Below, one piece after another: positions 44,245 to 56,391 of a stretch of 64,000 nucleotides of DNA. Numbering within the stretch: the first letter of the stretch is position 1; every line of letters begins with the position of its first letter. A program made the translations under genes and the position numbers. The notes under the pieces were generated by a model. That model was not told the DNA's origin, did no database searches, and saw only the letters and a program-made list of their open reading frames with translations. The DNA is from Echria macrotheca (taxonomy: Eukaryota > Ascomycota > Sordariomycetes > Sordariales > Schizotheciaceae): assembly GCA_030411725.1 (NCBI GenBank), contig MU839827.1, positions 2,232,001 to 2,296,000 of the forward strand, given 5' to 3'.

Positions 44245-47200
44245 GTTGACTGAGACTGGTTGATGTGTTTCTTCTTGTTGTGGCAGATGGCCAGAGAGAA
44301 AGTGATGGTAGCTCGGGTAGAGAGAGTGCGGTGCCCAGGAAAGCTTGTAAGTCGGGGCCGGTTTGGAAGCGAGGAGGTTCTCGTAACGTATGTTGGTGAG
44401 TTCTCAAGGAGTGTGAACGCTTTGGTGTATATGAAAGGAAAGTGAGGGCTTGAAGCCTAGCAAGCCAGAAGATGCAGTTGAAGGAGCCGAAACAGAGAGG
44501 ATAGAAACGCAAACCCGTATCCAGACGGGGGAGGTCCTCGACTGTACTTATACAGGAGGAGACTGAAAGGAACAAAGTGCCGCCCATTGTTTTGCCATGG
44601 GTGGTCTTGACCAGGGACAGCAGCCCCAACACCGTCCTTCATTCACGCACCCCTCAACCACACATCAGAACAGGGAGTGAAAAGGAAGCCACTCGACTGC
44701 CGCGGTGGGTCTGCATGCCGTGACAAGAGAGCTGGATGGCTCCGGGACCCAGCTGCGAGCTCCGAAAAGGCTGTGTGGAGAGTGGCCCGGAAGGGGTGTG
44801 CGCATCCGAGTCCTCACCAAGAGCCGCCACAGGGGCTGGCCTAGGCTGGATTACGTGGTCCCCAGCCCGACTTTGCTGGATCCAGCAAAGCTCCCGATTC
44901 AAAGGGTGGCCTAATTTGGCTGCTGGCAACAAGCAGTGTTTGTCTGCAGTGAGCGGTCGAAACAAAGTCTTCTTCCCTCAAATCCAGGAAACAATGGGCA
45001 CAAAACAATGCCGTCCGAGATCTGGTTTCCTGCCTGGACAAACAAAACAGCCTTGGCGAACCTCCAGCGAACCAGGCTCTGGGCCGATGGAGGCGGGAAG
45101 TCGAAACAAGAAGCGCCCCCTGGGTGGCTGTCTAGCCCAGGGGCACCGCCGGCCGGGGAGGGTGGCCGCTCGCCGGGATTCGCCCGTCCGACTTTTAGCT
45201 GCAGCTGGAAAGTCAGGCACATCTCGGTCCCCATTGGCCGCTCAGAGTGTGCTCTGCCGGGTACCTGACAGCCCGTGCGTGTCCGGTCCTGAGAGGCTCA
45301 ACGCGGCCGAACGTCTGCAGCCCCGAAAGGGAAAGAAAAAAAAAACTCTCAAAAAACTTGGCCAGGCCGCCAAGTCGCCCGGATGTTGTCTGTCCATGGA
45401 TGGCTCCACGTCATGGACAAACCGCAGGCCGCTCACGCAATTGACGCAGTGATGCACGAAAAAAACACATTCCCCCGCTCCCCCAGGCACACCATAGCGC
45501 GTGGCCGCATCGTCTTCTGTCCGTCGGTGGACGCCATCAGGATGCCTCTTCTCGACAAGTGCGACGAATCCTGCCTACTTAGCTGCTTGGGCCTGAGACA
45601 ATGTTGTGGTGGTGGCCGCTCTCCCGCTGTTGACGCGTGCGGCCCAGCCATCCATCCATCCATCCATCCATCCAGTGTGTCAGCACTCAGCAAGCTGCTG
45701 CCAACCTTCGGGTGTTGTGTCGGCGCCACCGTCAGAATCTTCTTTCATCCTCCGCAATCCGCATTGTGACGTTCCTTGGAAAAAAGAGCCAACAAGATCG
45801 TCGGTGGCCAGCCCGGTTCCGAAGCTTCTTCCATCCTTCCGACCACACTCCCTCCAGGCAAAACGGATCTCGAGCGAAAAGATCCGGCCAGCCAGCTTGT
45901 CAACCCAACACGTGCTCGGCGTGTAACATCCCAAACTCAAGCAACGGTTCGCGCTGATCAGTCCCCAAGACGGCATGTGCGAACCTGCGAACTGCACCTT
46001 ATGTTTCTGCCGCAATCCATCATCTGCCCTCATGATAAGGCTGCACTAGTTCGCTCGACGCAATGTGCGGTAGGTATCCTCCCAACTGCGGAACTAAAGT
46101 AACTCGCCGTCAAAAAAGTTTGAAGATGCGCCCTGCTCGGCGGCTCTGCCTGCGGTTTTGACTAGGTAGTTAGGAGAAGCGGCAGCGCTTCGCTCGTCTC
46201 GAACTCACACGGCTGCCGGCCTTGGGACCGCCTCCCTACCTACCTACCGTCCACCACACCACGGAAGCTGCACGCAGCTCGTCGGGTGCATCGGCTGTTG
46301 AGAAACGCCCGCGGCTGCAGAGCCGTGCTCGGTTCCAGCGATGTTGTCGCAATGAAAAAGCGAAGCCGAAGCAAAGCAAAGCAACATGCAGGGCGCCGAA
46401 GCGGATAACTACCTATACCTTGCTGCACTTACTCTACTGCCGTGCTCTGATAGTATAATAAAAGTTCTGGTGGAGGGGAGATGCTATATCGAGCACAACC
46501 TAGGCAACAAGGCACAGCGGCAAAGCACGCTCTACACCAGAAGGAAGGAATAGAGAGTGTGAAGGTGGGAATCGGACGACAACCAGCCCGCCCCGCTCGT
46601 TAGCCGCCACCATCCCAATTCCCACTTTTCTTTCGTCCCGTACCTACATACTTCTAGACCACATGGAAAATCCAGAGAGGCCCGCGGCCCGTCTGAATTC
46701 TGGCAAATCGTCGATCCCGAGAGTGTGTTCGAACAAATGGAAACAGCTCCATCGACCCTGATAATAAACTGATGGGGGAGCTGAAGTGGGGGGTGGGGGT
46801 AACCGTAACCATTCGTCTGATTTTTTTTCTCGCTGCGGGGTCGCTGCGGTACGTACCAACAACTACACACAGTATACCACGCCGCCGGCCGGCCGATGTT
46901 GGCACACTCACTTCTTTATCGTGAATAATCCGCAGCGGGCAAACTCTCGGAAGAAGAAGAGGAAGAGGAAGAGGATTGCAATTCTCGTGCATTCACTACT
47001 ACTACTACTCAGCTTTGCTTGCCTTCCTGCCGTCATCCTCACTGGACAGGGACAGAAGAAGAGAGAGAGAGGGGCAGGAGGGGTAAACAACTCGCAAATA
47101 GTAGGACAGATCCTACCCACCATTCACCATTCATCCCACCATAAACCATAAAACCCACATATCTCTCGTGAGACCAAGACCACACATGCTTTTAATATCT

Positions 47201-47759
47201 ATCAACCAGAACTCTGCCCGCCTTGGTGGAATCCTGCACTCTGCACTCTGCGCTGCGCTGACACTGGGCAAAACCGTGGACTACCTAGGTACTCTAACTG
47301 CTTGGCTTGCTGTACGGATAGATTGGCGTGACACATAGGTTTTTTTCATCCACCCCTCCTCCTCCTCCTCCTCTTCCTCCTCCCTCCATCACAGTCAACC
47401 ATCATCTTCGGTGACCAACCTCGGTGACCAACCGCCCTTCGGCGAGACCGCCTTCTGCATCTCTCTGCATAGCTATTCCCGCAGATAGAATGGGCTGATA
47501 TGCTAGATTTGAATCCAGCCCACTTGCTGTTCGGTTCCCGTCGGACCAACGGGAAGAGGCAGGTGTTCCTCCTGTTCCCGCAGATGTGAGCATGTCAGCC
47601 GGAATAGTGTTGTCGAGACCCTTGGGTCGAGCCTTGAAGAAATGTTGGGTTCGGCGCTCGCTCGCTCCCGAACAGGGATGGTACGGGAAGTGCACCCGAA
47701 CTCAGTGTCTGGTTCTCGTCTTATCATTGAATCGTATTACAGTCTATCTGACTTGTCAT
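44245..47759. other. 3.5-kb gene-free region upstream of the secreted protein
   Basis: It spans from the secreted-protein start to the VPS54 stop. It holds a perfect 20-bp palindrome (44871-44890), a CCAT tetranucleotide run (about 45647-45674), a CCTA/GGTA run near 46235-46248, a TACCTAGGTA palindrome (47282-47291) and a CTC triplet run (about 47353-47385). Frames such as 44736-45452 plus have no domain. Large regulatory regions or non-coding transcripts are possible but not shown. Confidence 0.45.
44871..44890. repeat. Perfect 20-bp palindrome
   Basis: CTTTGCTGGA followed directly by its exact reverse complement TCCAGCAAAG, with a BamHI-like GGATCC centre. It lies about 630 bp upstream of the secreted-protein start codon. 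Confidence 0.95.
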
Positions 47760-50700
47760 CTACTTTGCCGACGTCGGTGGTCCGGCGGCCTGAGCCTGCA
47801 AATATTCTGATATCGGTTCCTTCGACGCCTCATTCGTCGCTGGTGCTGGCGTCGCTGGCGTCGGTTCTGGGGGCGGAGTTGAGGACGTGGGCGCCTGCGT
47901 TGGAGCTGGAGTAGGCGCCGAAGTGGGAGCCGGAGCGGGCGTCGTTGACACAGGCGGAGCCGGTGAGGTCGAGGCGGGAGGAGCAGCTCCTTTGACCTCT
48001 TTCCCAGTGATGACGCTACTCAAGTAGTCACCCGCATCTTCAAAGCCGTCAATCTTAGACAGGCGTGTCTGAAAGTGGTGGATGTCCCCGAGCATGCTAT
48101 ACATCCAATCAGTACTGTTCCTTCAACTTCCGATCCCGACACATACCTCACCCGAGCAGCCTCGGAAGCGACCTCCAGCCCTCGGAATGCACTGCCAAAG
48201 GTATCCTTGTAATTCTTGAACACGGCGAACATGATCATCCGAACCGCACCCTCGGGAAGATTTTTAACCAGGTTGCGGTGGAGTGTCAGCGTTTCTTTTG
48301 CCAACATTTCCATGTACTCATGTGGTGACGCGTCGGCTGATTCCCAATCGACACTCTTCAACTTCCTGGATGCTACCAGTGCCCGTCCTGTCATAATCTC
48401 AACAAGCTTGTCGTAGATGCTGTTTTGGTGCTCTTGGTACAGGCGCCTAACCCTGTCAAATTCGCCCATAACGTTCGACACGGTTGCCCCTGAACCACAG
48501 TGTCGGCGTACCAGCTCGCGGACATGCGGTATGATGGCCGCTATAAAAGCCAGGGCCTGCGAGGCCAGGGCAAGATGCTTGGTTGTGATGTTCTTGAGTC
48601 CGGCCGAGCGCGTAGCCCCGGCACCAAGGATAAGTTGCGTGCATCGCGAGTTGAAAAGCTGCAGATACGCAACTAGGGATGCCGAAATTTCTGCGGATAG
48701 TGATGGTATGCTGACGATCAAGTGCAAGAACTTGGCCATGCCGTTCATGCACAGGACCGCCGAGTTGGGCAGCATAAAAGTTTCTTCATCAATGACGGCG
48801 CTGCGCGTTCTTGCCTTTCCGGCACCGTTTGGCTGGCTCGGCTCCTCTTCTTCTAGTTGTTGTTCGTCGTCCGCGTCCGGATGTGGTATCCAGATCTTGG
48901 TGCCCTCCGACCAGACTGAGGCATCTCTAGTGCTCCCTTCCAGAATTCGGTTGAGCAATTCGGTCTCACGGTCCCCAAAGTCTACCGCGTTCCACTGATC
49001 TGATTCCATACCCTGCGCGAGCCGTTGCTTCTCCGAGTCGCCGTGGTATTGGATGAAGTCCTTGATCTGGCTGTTGACAATCGTCTTGAGCATTGTCCCG
49101 CCACGTCCTGATATGGCTTCGCACTCGTTCGCAAAGTGTAGGTTCAGCGTAAAGTATCGCAGGAACCAGCTAAGATCAAGATGTGTGCTCTGTTCTGTGC
49201 GAACTCTCAGCACCTTTACAATCTTGTCTTGCGCCGCATCCACGGCTTGGCCGAGAAGATTAGAGATATCCAAGGCCTTGTGAATCTCCTCCTGGGCTGC
49301 TAATCCGGCGGCTGAGGGATGCCTTGCCATGGGACTGTGTGGAGGTGACTTGATTGGCGGGGACTTTAGGCCGGCTTCCCCTGAAGGATCACCGATACGA
49401 CTTGCGACATCTAGCAGCACTTTGACTTGGGTGCTCAGTCTCCTCAGCATTTCGGTGACGCCGATATAAATCTTGACGAGAAGTTCCTCGGCATCTTTGG
49501 GGTCGAGGGCTCGGAGATTTCGGGCGAGAACAGACGACTTCTCTTGCTGGGAGCGTTGTCTGCCGCCCGTCATCGTAGAGGAGGACATCATCGACTCGTT
49601 ATCATCCTCATTCGAGCTCGGCAGAGGCTGCCGAATGATGTTTTTAATGTCGCGCAGCACCGCATCTCGGAAGGTGGCGGTCGCTGCGGCCAGGTAGTTC
49701 GCTCGCTGCAAGCCTGTTAAGCTTGTCAAGAGCTCCGTCCTCAGCCCGTCGACTGAAGACATGTAGGATGGAAACGCCGACGGCTCCCGGTTATGCGGCC
49801 CCCGGCCACGCATTGAAGCATTACTCCAACGCATGAGAACCTCTTGGGACGACACCTGCTCAATGTGACGCCGGAGATCACCCAGCAAAACGTTGAGAAA
49901 CCGGGTCTCGTATGCTTTTCCAATCCGGAGGCGAAGCGTATCCAGATCGTCGCTGACACCTTGGAGCGCGGTTGCCCCTCTCAGGTCCCGAAGCCGCGGA
50001 ACAGAGGTAGCTGCCGATGCCTCGCCAGAGATAAGGTTCTCCAAAGCGTCAATGTTATCAAGGGCCGCGTCGACTTCCCCAGCGTCGACTAGAGACTCGC
50101 ACACGGCGACCCCATCAACAATCTCCCGCAGTTGCATGACTGCCTCGTGGAGCTGCTGGAGGTTTTCCTTTCTTCGGCGTTGCTGCACAATCTCCAGCCC
50201 GCCTTTTGCAACCTCGTTGTCTAAAGTTTCCAGTTCCTTCCTCAGTGCCTTTATCCTGTCCACCGAGTCGGCCGCTTCCGAGTGCAACTCTCGGAGCGAG
50301 CCGAGGGCGGTAAAAAATGTGGTCGACGCCGTAGATATCGACTGGATGAGATGCATTTCGATCGTGTCCATGTACCATGAGAGCTTCTCCTGCAAGATGG
50401 CATTGGTAGCCAAAGCCTTCCGTGGAGCCCCTGCATTTCCATTCGAGGCAGCCTTATCCTCGGTACCTGGTGCAGGCCGCACCACTTCTGACCGTTCGCT
50501 GACGACATCGAACGTTCGCGGGTTCTCCAGGTGGAAGTCCTCGTCGAAGTAGACAGTCGGAATGGTCGATAAAGGAGGAGGGCCGTGTGCTGCACCTCTT
50601 CGGAACCCGGAGCTACTGCGCCGCACGGGACTTGGCGCCTCTATGGACGACAACGAGCTGATCGAGGCTGTCGACGTCCTCCTTGATGCGCCTGGACGCT

Positions 50701-51278
50701 TTCCGGGCCTGAGATGGCTTTCGTCCAGCCCCTCCGAGACATCATCATGCCTGGACCCTTTCCGGTTGAATAGGCTGGAGCTCTCATCGTCCTCTGTTTG
50801 GATCCGCCGAAGCTGCTCGTACAAGGCGCCTACCTGGGTGAGATAGGAGGTGAATTCGGACGAATCGACGACGGGTATGTTGGTCAAAGTGACGGGCGGG
50901 ATATCTCGGGCGGTCGGCGGCTTGTGGGTGCTCGAAGCGGGGGCAGACGTATGCGGGAGGAGGCCGGTTCGAACTATGGGAGGCTGAAGGAGGGTCGAGA
51001 TGGCATTCTGGCCGATCTCGAGAACGGGGCCGGCTGAGAAGGTGTTTGAAGACTCCAAGGACCCGCCCACCGAGTATATGGAGCTTGCCGTCGAGCTTCT
51101 CCGTTGGTGAGTGCGCTGGGGGCTGTGCGATCGTTTCCTGAAGCTGTTAGGTTGCGGGTTCGACGACTACATTATTGATTGGGCCGTACCCGTGGAACGG
51201 AAAGTCGCCGCGACTCCCGGCCGAGATGGTTGGCGACAGACTATCGACGGATTTCCGCGCGCTCGAGTTCGAGAACAT
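47760..51278 (-). CDS. VPS54: GARP complex subunit VPS54
   Basis: Exons 51190-51278, 48147-51137, 47760-48096 give 1138 residues. The N-terminus MFSNSSARKSVDSLSP is joined through a short intron to RSHSP and the STASSIYSVGGSLES region. Family core segments are QNAISTLLQPPIVRTGL, HKPPTARDIPPVTLTNIP, TVYFDEDFHLENPRTFDVVSE, LSWYMDTIEMHLIQSIS and, near the C-terminus, LSKIDGFEDAGDYL. A Pro/Ala/Thr-rich tail closes the protein. VPS54 is a CATCHR tether subunit that with VPS51-53 captures endosome-derived vesicles at the trans-Golgi. Intron 1 has two possible acceptors six bases apart (CAG at 51144 or 51138), both in frame. The first exon was added because the frame upstream of the obvious body hits a stop and because its sequence fits the family N-terminus. 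Confidence 0.9.
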
Positions 51279-51856
51279 GGCGAAACATCCACGACCTCGA
51301 TGCCAGCGCAACAGCTAGCTGGGAGCTCCACCGCTCAAGTGCAACGTCCAAAAGGCAAAGAACAGAAAACAAAAGTAACGTCGGGAAGCGGCAATCACCG
51401 GGGTATCATAGCGAACAAAGGGCTGCAATCGTATCCACGGCCGACCGCAGCTCTGGGACACGCGGAATCGAAACTGAGCGGGTGTCTGTCGAGTGGTTAG
51501 GACATTCAGTGTCGTCTTGTCTTGCGCGGCCGAACATTGAAGCCACGCACGTCCCCAGGGTCAGCCTTCTAGAAGTGCACGTTTGCTGCATAATGCTTGG
51601 CACTCCAAAATATCGCTCTATGCGAGGCTCTCCAAATGCCAGTTCCCACTGTGGGGGCTCTCATTAAGATCCCTGCCCGAAAGCGCGTCCGAGTCGCGTT
51701 CCCCTTCGCGTCGCGCATTTTCCATCTCCTTTCCTGACCCCATTTTGGACCCCTCGCCGCCGCCCCTCCTGATTCCCTCTCAACCTCAACCACCAGCCAG
51801 CATTGCGCCCGTCCTTGTGATACCCCCAGCCGCATTTTCCTGAGAGACAGCGCACG
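51279..51856. promoter_or_regulatory. Shared VPS54/MCM5 promoter with CGCGT cluster
   Basis: CGCGT occurs at 51684-51688, 51695-51699 and 51707-51711, three times in 28 bp, about 150 bp upstream of the MCM5 ATG. The MluI cell-cycle box (core ACGCGT, often relaxed to CGCG) bound by MBF drives G1/S genes including MCM genes in yeasts. Flanking bases here are not the full ACGCGT, so the assignment is tentative. Nothing else stands out. Confidence 0.4.
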
Positions 51857-54124
51857 ATGGACCAGCAATCTGTTTTTTCGAGTCGGCTGTACCCGTCGTC
51901 GTTTGGCGGCAACGACGACACCAACAGCCAGATCCGCACCCAGCTCGAGTCTTTTATTCTCGACTTCCGGCTCGACAACAGCTTCATCTACCGCGACCAG
52001 CTGCGCGAGAATGCGCTCCTCAAAAAGTACTACTGCGACGTCAACATTGGCGACCTGATCAAGTTCAACGAGGAAGTTGCCCACAGACTGGTCACAGAGC
52101 CAGCAGAAATCATTCCTCTGGTATGCGCCGCCATGGCTGTGACTCTGATCTCATACTAATACCTCGCCAGTTTGAAGCGGCCCTGAAGCGATGCACCCAC
52201 AGAATCGTATACCCCCATGACCCCAAAATCAACCTCCCAGAGCACCAGCTGCTGCTGCACTCGAACGCCGAAGATGTCTCGATCCGCAACCTGGACTCCC
52301 TCACCATCTCCAGACTCGTGCGGGTACCCGGCATCGTGATTGGCGCGTCGGTCATGTCGTCCAAGGCGACAGAGCTTCACATCCAATGCCGAAACTGTGG
52401 CCATTCTCAGGACGTTCATGTTCTTGGCGGCTTCTCGGGCGTGACCCTGCCCCGACAGTGCGGGCGGACGAGGACACGCGAGGACCCGACAGAGCGGTGC
52501 CCCATGGATCCCTATTTTGTTATGCACGAGAAGTCCAAATTTGTGGATCAGCAGATCATCAAGCTCCAGGAGGCCCCCGATCAGGTCCCCGTCGGTGAGC
52601 TGCCGAGACACGTACTCATCTCGGCCGATCGATACCTCACAAACCGCGTGGTGCCCGGGTCACGATGCACCGTCATGGGCATCTTTTCCATCTACCAGAG
52701 CAAGGGGTCCAAGAACTCGACAAGCGGTGCTGTCGCCATCCGGACACCATATCTCCGCGCCACGGGTATCCAGACGGATCTGGACGCAACCGCCAAGGGT
52801 CAAGCTGTTTTCTCGGAAGAGGAAGAGCAAGAGTTCCTCGAGCTCAGCCGCAGGCCGGACCTCTACAACATCATGGCCGAGTGCATCGCGCCCTCGATCT
52901 ACGGCAACAAGGACATCAAGAAAGCCATTCTCTGTCTGCTCCTCGGCGGGTCCAAAAAGATTTTGCCAGACGGCATGAAGCTCAGAGGCGACATCAACGT
53001 TTTGTTATTGGGCGACCCCGGCACGGCCAAGTCGCAGCTGCTCAAGTTCGTAGAAAAGGTGGCGCCCATCGCCATCTACACGTCCGGGAAGGGCTCGTCG
53101 GCCGCCGGTCTGACGGCGTCGGTCCAGCGCGACCAGTCCACGCGTGAATTCTATCTCGAGGGAGGCGCCATGGTGCTGGCCGACGGCGGCGTCGTGTGCA
53201 TCGACGAGTTCGACAAGATGCGCGACGAGGACCGCGTGGCGATCCACGAGGCCATGGAGCAGCAGACCATCTCGATCGCCAAGGCCGGCATCACGACCAT
53301 CCTCAACGCGCGCACGTCGGTGCTGGCGGCGGCCAACCCGATTTTCGGCCGGTACGACGACCTCAAGACGCCCGGCGAGAATATCGACTTCCAGACTACT
53401 ATCCTGTCGCGTTTCGACATGATCTTTATCGTCCGCGACGAGCACGAGCGCGGCAAGGACGAGCGCATCGCCAAGCACGTCATGGGCATCCACATGGGCG
53501 GCCGCGGCGTGGAAGAGCGTGTCGAGTCGGAGATTCCCGTGGAAAAGATGAGACGATATATCAGCTACTGCCGAACGTAAGCCCCCCCCTTTCTATCTAC
53601 CATCTTCTCTCTCTAACAAGCACCGCAGCCGCTGCGCCCCCCGCCTCAGCGAAGCCGCAGCCGAGAAGCTCTCGTCGCACTTCGTCGCCATCCGCAAGCA
53701 AGTCCACGCGTCCGAGCTCGAAGCCAACGCGCGCTCGTCCATCCCCATCACGGTCCGCCAGCTCGAGGCCATCGTGCGCATAACCGAGTCGCTCGCAAAG
53801 CTGTCCCTGTCCCCCGTCGCGACCGAGAAGCACGTCGACGAGGCCATCCGCCTCTTCCTGTGCTCGACCATGGACGCCGTGAACCAGGGCGCCAGCGGGC
53901 ACGGCAGCAAGGCGCTCAACGACGAGGTCGCGCGCGTCGAGTCGGAGCTCAGGCGGCGGCTGCCCATCGGCTGGAGTACCTCGCTTGCGACTTTAAGACG
54001 GGAGATGGTCGAGACGAAGGGGTTCAGCGAGGCGGCGCTGAATCGCGCGCTTATGATTTTGCAGAGGCGGGATACTATCATGTTTCGGAATCAGGGCGCG
54101 CAGGTTTTTAGGAATGGTGCTTAG
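51857..54124 (+). CDS. MCM5: DNA replication licensing factor MCM5
   Basis: Exons 51857-52120, 52171-53576, 53629-54124 give 721 residues. The N-terminal domain has a zinc-binding cluster (CRNCGHS near 161, then RQCGRTRTREDPTERCPMDP) and the OB-fold segment ISRLVRVPGIVIGAS. The AAA+ core has Walker A GDPGTAKSQ (about 369), the MCM5-type SSAAGLTASVQRD, Walker B VVCIDEFDKMRDEDR (about 432) and the arginine finger SRFD (about 501). A C-terminal winged-helix domain follows (LRREMVETKGFSEAALNRAL). MCM5 pairs with MCM2 as the gate of the Mcm2-7 replicative helicase. The introns keep frame (phases 0 and 2) and all catalytic motifs are intact. Confidence 0.97.
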
Positions 54125-54628
54125 GTACCTGTCTGATTTTAGTTGATAGGATATATGGCTGGCGCAGGGCGCATATTGGGAATCGGGCATGGTTATTGAT
54201 GGGATGATATTAAGTGCCGACGTAACGGGTTGTTGTTAGGAATCAAGGATCACGAGTAATTCATTGTTTTAAAAATCTACGGAATTGATGTTTTAATTGT
54301 GATCGAATCTTTGCTACCACAATCGCAGACATGGAATATGACGTATCGTGGAGTAGACTCATGGCTGGGACCGTTGGGTTGACTGAGCGGGTTGAGATAG
54401 AGTCCTTCAAGATAAGCTAGGTTGCCCAAGTGTTGAGCCCAGGTTTAGTCTGACACACCGTCCATCTCCAGCAATATCCCGCGTTACGCATCCATGATAA
54501 AGTATCAAGTCACTCTTATCCACATTCCCCAGACCAGTACACAGATATGGCCATCTCAGCCTAGAATTACTATCATTCGGTCATCAGATTCACTACACAT
54601 CACTAATCCAAATCCCCATCTACTCTAC
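54125..54628. other. Convergent intergenic, MCM5 / ANL-like
   Basis: About 500 bp between converging stop codons, moderately A/T-rich. It probably contains both 3' UTRs. No gene or repeat recognised. Confidence 0.4.
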
Positions 54629-56391
54629 TCAAAGATACGCGAGCGTGTTATCATCCCTAATGATACCCTCGACCCCAAGCGCCGCCTCGCCCGTCGCCAC
54701 GGCCGGACCTCTCACAATAATCTATGATTCAACAGTCAGCATCATCTCATTCATCAAATCAGAAAAAAACATACCTCTCCCTTGCTCTCCCCATCCGTAT
54801 TCTTCACAGTAGGGGTATCCCTCAGCAAAATCTCAGTGCTCGTCAGCGGCGGTCCAAAATGCGACGTCGCGTCCTCAAACACGCGGTAGTCGTAGAACCC
54901 AGTCTGCGTAACGGCGCCGGCGACCTTGGCAGCCGTGAGCGCGTAGATGACGCGGGCACCGGTGTACACGCGCAAGTCCGACAGAATCCTGGACGAGAGC
55001 CGCGGGGTGCCGGCGCCGGCGCGGTCGGCAGTGAAGATGAGGCGTAGCTTGCCGGGCTTGGTGCCGAGCGAGGGGCGGAAGTTGTCGTAGTAGCTACTGA
55101 TCAGAGAGGCGGCGGGCATAACGCCGTTCTGCACCAGGGACCGGGTCTGGAGCTGGTGGAGGTTGCGGGCGACGAAGGACTGGAGCGAGCGGCTCGCTTC
55201 TTGGTGCGTCTTGAGTAGGGAGGCGGGCGTGGCGACGAGGATAGTGGGTGCGATGCCGCGGGTTGCGATGGCGAGATCGTTGGCTTGCGAGGAGACCGAG
55301 TTGAAAGCAACCGAAGCGTTCGAGTACAGCGCGGCGAGGGTAAGGATGAGCGTGTGGGTGTTAGCCAGGGAGTCGGCGGGGAGGAACAGATCCGAGGGTC
55401 CGATACGCTGCGAGGTCGGGATCGCAAATATTTGCGCGGCCACAGCTGAGATGAGGTTGGCGGCGGTGAAGCGGACCATCTCCTCGGTGGTTCCGGGCTT
55501 GGACTGCCAGAAGATGGTGACATCGCGAGGCTCCTTTTGCGATTCGAGGGGAGGCAGTTCTTTGCCAGCATCTACCGGGTAGTCCGACACGATATCCTGC
55601 CAGGTAGACACATTGACACTGCCTCCGGTACCCTGGGGCACCTCGTTCCAGTCCATGTGCGAGCTACCTTCGTCCACGACCCAGATCAGCTGGCGCAGAG
55701 AGGGATAGCTCTTGACCACGCTGTCGAAGGGGAAGGAGCCAGGAGCGGTAACGACCGTGTCGGCGGCGGAGCGGCGCAGCATGGAAATGACGGCCTCGTC
55801 CGACTGGTCAAACGGCAAGATGATGGCCGTGAGATTGTGGAATGCGCAAGCGAAGAGCGTCACGATCAGCTCGACCGAGTTGGGCGAGTAGATGGCGACG
55901 CGGTTGCCGCCCTGTTCGAGTACGTGCTGGCCGATCAGGTTGATCTGGCGGGTGAGGTCCTCCAGACGATGCTCGGTGATGTTCTCGGTGCCCAGGACGG
56001 TAAGAATGCGGCCCTTGGCTCCCTTGGTTGGTCCATCCTCCTGCACGCCGGCGATGGCCTGGCGCCAGATGTCGCGGAGGTCGCCGTCACGACCCTTGGC
56101 CCACTTGGAAACGCCCGGGTCTTTCACATTCAGGCCCGAGTTCAGGGGCATGCCATGGGGGGCGGCCTGGGAGCGGTAGACGGGGGATTCACCCTCATGA
56201 CGGACCGGAGAGGGCTGGGCTTGTCGGGCGAGCAGGAACGGATGCGTATCGGGCTCTTGTCGCGTGGCGACCTGGTAGGTAATAAGGCCGGCAAAGAGGG
56301 TCAGGATGATGCTGCTGAAGATGTTCCACTGGCCGAAGAGGCCGGTGACACCCTCATCGAGGTGGAGCATCAGCTGGTCGAAGAAGGTCAT
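54629..56391 (-). CDS. Membrane-anchored adenylate-forming (ANL)-like protein, degenerate
   Basis: Exons 54775-56391 and 54629-54721 (donor GTATGT, acceptor TAG) give 569 residues. An N-terminal hydrophobic segment (about 23-42, FSSIILTLFAGLITYQVA) predicts a membrane anchor. The body resembles the N-terminal domain of acyl/AMP-forming ligases: GNRVAIYSPNSVELIVTLFA (A2-like), LTAIILPFDQSD, MVRFTAANL after the position of the P-loop, and a final GEIIVRGPAVATGEAALGVEG like the conserved GE-x-x-VRGP region. The AMP-binding P-loop (usually SGTTGxPKG) reads WQSKPGTTEE, and the C-terminal lid domain with its catalytic lysine is absent. A catalytically reduced or non-catalytic role is likely; the true function is unknown. 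The last exon was added because the longer exon ends at a consensus donor and the join restores VRGP. It diverges from the POM34-like gene. Confidence 0.75.

Noticed and set aside
44736..45452. 238-codon plus frame upstream of the secreted protein
   Set aside because: Biased Arg/Ser/Gly/Pro composition without domain, several competing frames on both strands.
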